Source of the DNA: Williamsia sp. CHRR-6 | GTDB taxonomy: Bacteria; Actinomycetota; Actinomycetes; Mycobacteriales; Mycobacteriaceae | Direction of reading: 5' to 3' | NCBI RefSeq assembly: GCF_018474015.1 | Contig: NZ_JAHCSG010000007.1 | Coordinates: 1 to 64,000 of the forward strand | Length of the DNA stretch: 64,000 bases | Part shown: positions 59,012 through 64,000 of the stretch, piece after piece | Layout of the letters: the number at the start of each line of letters is the position of its first letter | Numbering within the stretch: position 1 is the first letter of the stretch | Notes under the pieces: generated by a model | Told to the model about the DNA's origin: nothing | The model's database searches: none | Seen by the model: only the letters and a program-made list of their open reading frames with translations | Position numbers and translations under genes: made by a program

Positions 59012-60184
59012 TCAGAGACGCAGGTTGTGGCCGCCGGCCTGATCGAACACCGAGACCTTCGCGGAATCGAAGTGCAGCTGGGCGCGGTCACCACGCACGA
59101 TGGTCGACTCCGGTGACAGCCGCGCCACCAACTGATTCGACCCCAGGTCGGCACCCGAGTCGGCCGCCAACTCGTCGAGAGCGTCGCTGGAGACGCGGTC
59201 ACCGTCAACGGAGAAATAGGCGTACTTGTCCGATCCCATCGACTCCAGGGCGTCGATGGTGACGGTGATCGTGTCGGCGGGGTTGGCGATACGCGGATCG
59301 ACCAGGCGAGCGTCCTCGAAGTGCTCGGGGCGCAGCCCGATCAGCACCTCGCCGTTGCTCTGACGCGCGCTCGCGTTGGCGACCACCTGCTGGTGATCGG
59401 CCAGCCGCACCTCGCCCAGGTTGGTGTGCACCGCGTCGGTCCCGAGCTTTCCGGGTACGAAGTTCATCGCGGGAGACCCGATGAACCCGGCCACGAACAG
59501 GTTCTTGGGCGCGGTGTAGAGCTCCTGTGGCGTGCCGATCTGCTGCACCTCACCGCCGCGCAACACCACCACGCGATCGCCGAGGGTCATCGCCTCGGTC
59601 TGGTCGTGGGTGACGTAGACAGTGGTGGTGCCCAGACGCTGCTGCAGACGCGAGATCTCGGTACGCATCTGCACGCGCAGTTTGGCGTCGAGGTTCGACA
59701 GCGGCTCATCCATCAGGAATGCCTTGGGAGAGCGCACGATCGCGCGGCCCATGGCAACCCGCTGGCGCTGACCACCGGAGAGGTTGGCCGGCTTGCGATC
59801 GAGATAGTCGTCGAGCCCCAGGATCTTCGACGCCTCGGCCACCTTGGACGAGATCTCGGACTTCGACAGCTTGGCCAGGGTGAGCGGGAACGCGATGTTC
59901 TCGCGCACCGTCATGTGGGGGTAGAGCGCGTAACTCTGGAACACCATCGCGATGTCACGATCCTTGGGTGCCTTCTCGTTGACTCGGGTGCCACCGATCC
60001 GCAGTTCGCCCGACGAGATGTCCTCGAGCCCGGCGATCATGTTCAAAGTCGTGGACTTCCCGCAGCCAGACGGCCCGACAAGGATGATGAACTCGCCGTC
60101 GGCGATCGCGATGTCGACCGAGTCGACCGCAAGTGACCCGTCCGGGTACTTCTTGCTCACCTTGTCGAGAACGATGTCGGCCAT
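59012..60184 (-). CDS. sugar ABC transporter ATPase (SugC/MsiK/UgpC type)
   Basis: ATPase of 390 residues that powers carbohydrate uptake. It has Walker A GPSGCGKST (37-45), LSGGQRQR, Walker B FLMDEPLSNLD, and the long C-terminal TOBE regulatory domain typical of the MalK group. In mycobacteria the homologue SugC is encoded with LpqY-SugA-SugB for trehalose. Here no permease or binding protein is adjacent, so it may be a shared ATPase like MsiK. GGAAGGGA precedes the ATG at 60184. Confidence 0.94.
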   Translation of the reverse strand: MADIVLDKVSKKYPDGSLAVDSVDIAIADGEFIILVGPSGCGKSTTLNMIAGLEDISSGELRIGGTRVNEKAPKDRDIAMVFQSYALYPHMTVRENIAFPLTLAKLSKSEISSKVAEASKILGLDDYLDRKPANLSGGQRQRVAMGRAIVRSPKAFLMDEPLSNLDAKLRVQMRTEISRLQQRLGTTTVYVTHDQTEAMTLGDRVVVLRGGEVQQIGTPQELYTAPKNLFVAGFIGSPAMNFVPGKLGTDAVHTNLGEVRLADHQQVVANASARQSNGEVLIGLRPEHFEDARLVDPRIANPADTITVTIDALESMGSDKYAYFSVDGDRVSSDALDELAADSGADLGSNQLVARLSPESTIVRGDRAQLHFDSAKVSVFDQAGGHNLRL

Positions 60185-60299
60185 GGGTGTGTCCCTTCCC
60201 GGCACCGGATGCGGTCTCCGGTGGGTTCCAACTGTGAATGATCGAGCACCAACGTTAGGCGGCACGCGCAGAGTTCGGGGCGAACTCGCCGGATATGCC

Positions 60300-60788
60300 T
60301 CAAATCTGGAGCTTGGCCAGCAGATCTCGCGCCCGTTCAGCCGATTTGGGATCACAGATCACGTCGTAGCGTCCGGCCACCAGCTGCATCGTGGAGGCGA
60401 AGTCGCGCTGCCCGCGGGTAGCGGCGTAGGGCAGGGAGGTGGAGATGACGCCGAACACGATGCCGCCGATGAGTCCGAAGATGACCGGCGCCACCACGTT
60501 GCCGGTGACGATGCCGACCAGCAGACCGAAGAACAGACCCAGCCAGGCACCCGAGGCGATACCGCCGGCGATCACCTTGCCCCAGGTGAGGCGGCCCAGC
60601 ACACGCTCGACCTGCATCAGATCGACTCCGACGATGGTGACGTCCTCGACCGAGAACTGTTCGTCGGAGAGGTAGTCCACCGCCCGCTGGGCCTCGGCGT
60701 AGGTGCTGTAGGAACCGATCGGCCATCCGCGCGGCGGCGTCGGCAGTCCCATTCGATTCTGATCGTTGGGACGCATCGGATTGGTCAT
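60300..60788 (-). CDS. general-stress-protein-17M-like membrane protein
   Basis: This 162-residue protein has a YflT/GSP17M-type domain (GSYSTYAEAQRAVDYLSDEQF, then VEDVTIVGVDL). Two adjacent Gly-rich hydrophobic helices follow (about 80-125). It corresponds to the Rv1234 type found near sugC in mycobacteria. The function is unknown, likely envelope stress. The ATG at 60788 has GGGGAGA upstream, and TAGGCT at 60846-60851 (minus) is a likely -10. Confidence 0.8.
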   Translation of the reverse strand: MTNPMRPNDQNRMGLPTPPRGWPIGSYSTYAEAQRAVDYLSDEQFSVEDVTIVGVDLMQVERVLGRLTWGKVIAGGIASGAWLGLFFGLLVGIVTGNVVAPVIFGLIGGIVFGVISTSLPYAATRGQRDFASTMQLVAGRYDVICDPKSAERARDLLAKLQI

Positions 60789-60848
60789 GTCATCTCCCCG
60801 TGAAGGTGATGTGGCGACATCTCGCGTGGCCACGGACTGAGCCCCAGC

Positions 60849-61862
60849 CTAGGGCGAGGAGCCGCCGTCGGTGGCGGCAGGTGGCGCCAGGTGCTCGCCG
60901 CCGGCCGGCGGCGGCTGGGTGGTGCTGCGCCGCAGGCCCGCGGCGCGACCCCGCGCGGCCAGCCCGCGGGCCATCGCCGCGCTCGCCTCGTCGATCATCT
61001 CGCCGCGATGTCGCACCGCACCGCGTCGACCACCCGCGACCGAAGTGGCCTCGGCGTAGGCCTCCAGCAGGTCCTCGGCGGCGTCGTAGTCGGCCTGTCG
61101 GGGGGTGAAGATCTCGTTGACCGGATCGACCTGGCTGGGGTGGATGGCCCATTTCCCGTCGTAACCGAGAGCAGCGGCCGCCGCCGCCACGCCACGTAGA
61201 CCGTCGGCGTCGTCGATCGCCAGAAAGGGTCCGTCGATCGCGGCGAGTCCGTGGGCCCGTGCGGCCACCAGCACCGACATCAGCACGTGATGGTGGGCGT
61301 CGCCGACGGTGTACCCGTCGGGTTGGGTGCCGGTGGTCAGCGTCCGCATCCCCAAACTGGCGGCCATATCCGCCGGTCCGATCACCAGAGCCTCCAGACG
61401 TGGTGTGGCCGTGGCGATCTCGTTGATCCGCAACAGGGCCCCGGCGTCCTCGATCTGCGCCTGCACGCCGATGGCGCCCGGCGGGAGGGCCCAGTTCTGT
61501 TCCAGCTGGGTCAGGATCAGGTCCAGGGCGATCACCTGAGCAGCACGTGCCACCTTGGGCAGGATGATCGAGTCGATGTGCACGCCCGCACCGCCCACCA
61601 CGGCGATCACGTCCTCGGTGGTCCACGGGGTGTGCCACCCGTTGACCCGCACCGCCCGCCGGCGACACCGCCAGTCCGGGTGCTGCAACGCGGCGACCAC
61701 CGTCGCACGAGCCTGAGCTTTGGCGTCGGGAGCCACCGCGTCTTCGAGGTCACAGAAGACCTCGTCGGCGTCGAGCCCACGCGCCTTGCCCAACATCTTC
61801 GCCGAACTGCCGGGCACCGCGAGCACCGAACGCGGTGCGACCGGACGGGCACGAACGGTCAT
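60849..61862 (-). CDS. CitE-like CoA-ester lyase (HpcH/HpaI family)
   Basis: Mg2+-dependent TIM-barrel lyase of 337 residues. It opens PRSVLAVPGSSAKMLGKARG, with DEVFCDLEDAVAP as metal and CoA site, and has the catalytic Glu region QAQIEDAGALLRI and GPADMAASLGM. Relatives cleave malyl-CoA, citramalyl-CoA or similar. No citrate lyase alpha or gamma subunit genes are present, so it is a stand-alone CitE. The last 25 residues are a Pro/Ala/Gly-rich tail of no known use. Confidence 0.9.
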   Translation of the reverse strand: MTVRARPVAPRSVLAVPGSSAKMLGKARGLDADEVFCDLEDAVAPDAKAQARATVVAALQHPDWRCRRRAVRVNGWHTPWTTEDVIAVVGGAGVHIDSIILPKVARAAQVIALDLILTQLEQNWALPPGAIGVQAQIEDAGALLRINEIATATPRLEALVIGPADMAASLGMRTLTTGTQPDGYTVGDAHHHVLMSVLVAARAHGLAAIDGPFLAIDDADGLRGVAAAAAALGYDGKWAIHPSQVDPVNEIFTPRQADYDAAEDLLEAYAEATSVAGGRRGAVRHRGEMIDEASAAMARGLAARGRAAGLRRSTTQPPPAGGEHLAPPAATDGGSSP

Positions 61863-62007
61863 GGCTCAGATCCCCTCTGCGTCGAATGCTCCTGCGTCGA
61901 ATCCGTGTGCCTCAGATCCGCGCGTGTCAGATGCAGTGGCGGCGAGGCGGGAATCGTCGGCCCCACCTGCATCGGCGCTCGACACCTCGCGCACTACCCT
62001 GACGATC

Positions 62008-63375
62008 ATGGCAGCTGTGAGCAAGGTGTTCGTGGCCAGGCTCGTCGGGCTCGCGGTCCTGGGGCCCGACGGCGAGTCCATCGGTCGCGTCCGAGACCTG
62101 GTGTTGGCGCTGCGATACGACGCGGCACCGCCACGAGCCCTGGGCCTGGCGGTGGAGTTGACCACGCGCCGAAGGATCTTCGTCCCGATGCTGCGGGTGA
62201 CCACCATCGAACCCGACTCGGTCACCCTCAACACCGGAACGGTGAGTCTGCGTCGACTGAACCTGCGGCCCGGTGAGGCGTTGGCCATCGGGCAGATCCT
62301 CGATTCGCGGGTCAGCGTCGTCGATCCCGAGCATCCCGAGTTGACCGGCACCGAGCTGACGGTCCTCGACCTGGCCATCGAGCGCAATCGCACCCGCGAC
62401 TGGGTGGTCACCCGGGTGGCCGTGCGCGCCCACCGGTCTTTGTTCGGCCGCCGCAGTGACACGCAGGTGGTGGAGTGGAGTTCGGTGCGCGGCCTCACCC
62501 ACAGCTCACTGGAGCTGCCGGGTCAGGGTGTGGCACAAGCACTCTCACAGTTCGACGGGATGCGCGCCGCCGACGTGGCCAACGCGCTGCGTGAGCTGCC
62601 GGTCAAACGGCGTCAGGAGATCGCCGCCGCCCTCGACGACGAACGCCTCGCCGACATCGTCCAGGAGCTCCCCGTGGACGACCAGACCGACCTGATCGGG
62701 CGGATGGAGGTCGAACGCGCTGCCGACGTGCTGGAGGCGATGGACCCCGACGATGCCGCCGACCTGCTCTTCGAGCTGCCCGACAGCGAAGCCGAGGCAC
62801 TGCTGCAGCTGATGGATCCCGAGGAGTCGGCGCCGGTGCGACGACTGCTCACCCACTCCCCCGACACCGCCGGTGGTCTGATGACACCCGAGCCGCTGAT
62901 CGTCACCGCCGCGACCACCATCGCCGAGGCGCTGGCCCGCGCCCGCAACCCTGATCTGACCCCCGCCTCGGCGAGTCTGACCTTCGTGGTCCGTCCGCCG
63001 ACGTCCACCCCGACCGGAAAGTACCTCGGGTGTGTGCACCTGCAGGCCCTGCTGCGTGAACCGCCGGCCAACCTCGTCGGCGGGATCATCGACACCAACC
63101 TCGGGCGGCTGGATCCGGCGGATTCGCTGGAGGCGGTGACCCGGTATTTCGCCACTTACAACCTGGTGTGCGGTCCGGTGGTCGACGCCGAAGGCCACCT
63201 GCTCGGCGCCGTCACCGTCGACGACCTCCTCGACCACCTGCTGCCCGAGGACTGGCGCGAAACCGAACTCGACGAGGGTGAGTCGGCGCAGGCACCCGCC
63301 CGGCCCAGCATCCCGACACTTCGGCGTCCCGGCACCGGCGAGATCGGCCGCCCCACCCCCACGGTGGGACGATGA
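62008..63375 (+). CDS. soluble PRC/MgtE-N/CBS domain protein
   Basis: This 455-residue protein has a PRC-barrel-like start (LVGLAVLGPDGESIGRVRDLVL), an MgtE N-terminal helical domain (FDGMRAADVANALRELP ... MDPDDAADLLFELP) and two CBS motifs (GGLMTPEPLIVTA and GPVVDAEGHLLGAVTVDDLL). The membrane channel part of MgtE is missing, so it is not itself a transporter. It matches the Rv1232c type. It may sense Mg2+ or nucleotides. TACCCT lies 7 nt before the ATG, a leaderless pattern. corA is about 5 kb away. Confidence 0.88.
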   Translation: MAAVSKVFVARLVGLAVLGPDGESIGRVRDLVLALRYDAAPPRALGLAVELTTRRRIFVPMLRVTTIEPDSVTLNTGTVSLRRLNLRPGEALAIGQILDSRVSVVDPEHPELTGTELTVLDLAIERNRTRDWVVTRVAVRAHRSLFGRRSDTQVVEWSSVRGLTHSSLELPGQGVAQALSQFDGMRAADVANALRELPVKRRQEIAAALDDERLADIVQELPVDDQTDLIGRMEVERAADVLEAMDPDDAADLLFELPDSEAEALLQLMDPEESAPVRRLLTHSPDTAGGLMTPEPLIVTAATTIAEALARARNPDLTPASASLTFVVRPPTSTPTGKYLGCVHLQALLREPPANLVGGIIDTNLGRLDPADSLEAVTRYFATYNLVCGPVVDAEGHLLGAVTVDDLLDHLLPEDWRETELDEGESAQAPARPSIPTLRRPGTGEIGRPTPTVGR

Positions 63376-63914
63376 GCGAGCAGGGGCGTCGGTCCCGCCT
63401 GGACACCCCGGCCAGCGGGCGGCGTCGGTTCCCGATCCGCATCGACGCCGACGTGGTGGGCGTCTACAGCGAACGGCTTGCGCGCTTCCTGGGTACCGGC
63501 CGCTACCTGGCTCTGCAGACCGTCGTGGTCATCATCTGGATCAGCCTCAACCTGTTCGCCGTCGGACTGCGATGGGACCCCTACCCCTTCATCCTGCTGA
63601 ACCTGGCCTTCTCCACGCAGGCCGCCTACGCAGCACCGCTGATCCTGCTCGCCCAGAACCGGCAGGAGAACCGCGACCGCATCGCCTTGGACGAGGACCG
63701 CAGCCGGGCCGCGCAGACCAAGGCCGACACCGAGTTCCTCGCGCGGGAGCTGGCCGCGGTGCGACTGGCCGTGGGCGACACCGTGACCCGCGACTATCTG
63801 CGCAAGGAACTCGACGATCTGCTGGGCGAGCTGAAGGAGGCGTTGCGGTCGCCGGAGGACGCCGGCAACGAAACCCGCTCCCGATCGCGACGCGAAGGAC
63901 CCGACCCACGCTGA
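63372..63914 (+). CDS. DUF1003 membrane protein
   Basis: This 180-residue protein has two membrane helices (about 48-64 and 72-93) within the DUF1003 signature PFILLNLAFSTQAAYAAPLI followed by LLAQNRQ. The C-terminal half is a charged coiled coil (DTVTRDYLRKELDDLLGELKEAL). Its ATG overlaps the stop of the MgtE-N protein (ATGA), which suggests a working partnership. The function is unknown. Confidence 0.85.
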   Translation: MSEQGRRSRLDTPASGRRRFPIRIDADVVGVYSERLARFLGTGRYLALQTVVVIIWISLNLFAVGLRWDPYPFILLNLAFSTQAAYAAPLILLAQNRQENRDRIALDEDRSRAAQTKADTEFLARELAAVRLAVGDTVTRDYLRKELDDLLGELKEALRSPEDAGNETRSRSRREGPDPR

Positions 63915-63950
63915 TCTCACCGCTCACCGAGGCGGATACGCTGGTCGGCG

Positions 63951-64000
63951 ATGACTGACGACAGCACGCGACGTTCCCCGGCCGACCTGGAATCGGCCAT
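63951..64000 (+). CDS. start of probable Mrp/NBP35 family P-loop ATPase (cut by window end)
   Basis: Only about 16 codons are present (MTDDSTRRSPADLESA). The ATG lies 8 nt after TACGCT, the leaderless pattern seen elsewhere in the window. The identification rests on gene order: mrp follows this DUF1003 neighbourhood in mycobacteria. No Mrp motif is visible in this fragment. Confidence 0.4.
   Translation, partial: MTDDSTRRSPADLESA

Overview
The window is GC-rich chromosomal DNA from a mycolic-acid-producing actinobacterium of the order Mycobacteriales. Gordonia or a close relative is my best guess; I infer the genus and cannot prove it. The signs are a fused b-delta subunit of the F1Fo ATP synthase, a two-domain Kgd-type 2-oxoglutarate decarboxylase, a mycolate cyclopropane-synthase-type methyltransferase beside a fused HadAB-like dehydratase, MurA with Asp in place of the catalytic Cys, and a gene order (rRNA operon, murA, ATP synthase operon, wecA, prmC-prfA, rpmE, rho, thrB-thrC-hom-lysA-argS) that matches mycobacteria.

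Layout. 1-660: leader and tandem promoters of an rRNA operon read leftward, with the 16S gene itself beyond the left edge. 662-3543: murA, a SRPBCC protein, a corrinoid adenosyltransferase and a DUF2550 membrane protein. 3686-11722: the complete ATP synthase operon, atpI-like to atpC, read leftward. 11975-16196: wecA, a Sua5-type tRNA modification enzyme, prmC, prfA and rpmE. 16610-27959: rho and the threonine/lysine/arginyl-tRNA block, flanked by two DUF3105 paralogues, the second paired with a Met/His-rich DUF305 protein. 28105-31581: a possible leader peptide, a MaoC dehydratase, a mycolate-type methyltransferase, a glycosyltransferase and tRNA-Arg(CCG). 31653-35872: sbcC-sbcD.

35940-46009: a redox and detoxification neighbourhood: rhodanese, membrane-anchored molybdopterin oxidoreductase, DHA2 drug exporter, and a tightly coupled operon of a glutathionyl-hydroquinone-reductase homologue, an unknown hydrophobic protein and a 1321-residue full-length ABC exporter. 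46210-50031: kgd. 50054-54004: a TetR regulator divergent from a flavin monooxygenase, SDR and esterase operon resembling part of mymA. 54084-64000: an LpqZ-like lipoprotein, CorA, a possible SUFU-domain protein, a phosphoesterase and ParB-like pair, a solitary SugC-type ATPase, a stress membrane protein, a CitE-like lyase, a soluble MgtE-N/PRC/CBS protein, DUF1003, and the first codons of a probable mrp.

I see no transposase, integrase, phage gene, CRISPR array or clearly foreign block: this is core genome with some accessory clusters. The best leads for undescribed biology are the paired DUF3105-DUF305 proteins, the hydroquinone reductase-unknown-ABC exporter operon, the long structured rho leader, the 12-codon leader peptide coupled to the MaoC dehydratase, and a consistent pattern of leaderless starts (TANNNT 6-8 nt before the start codon).
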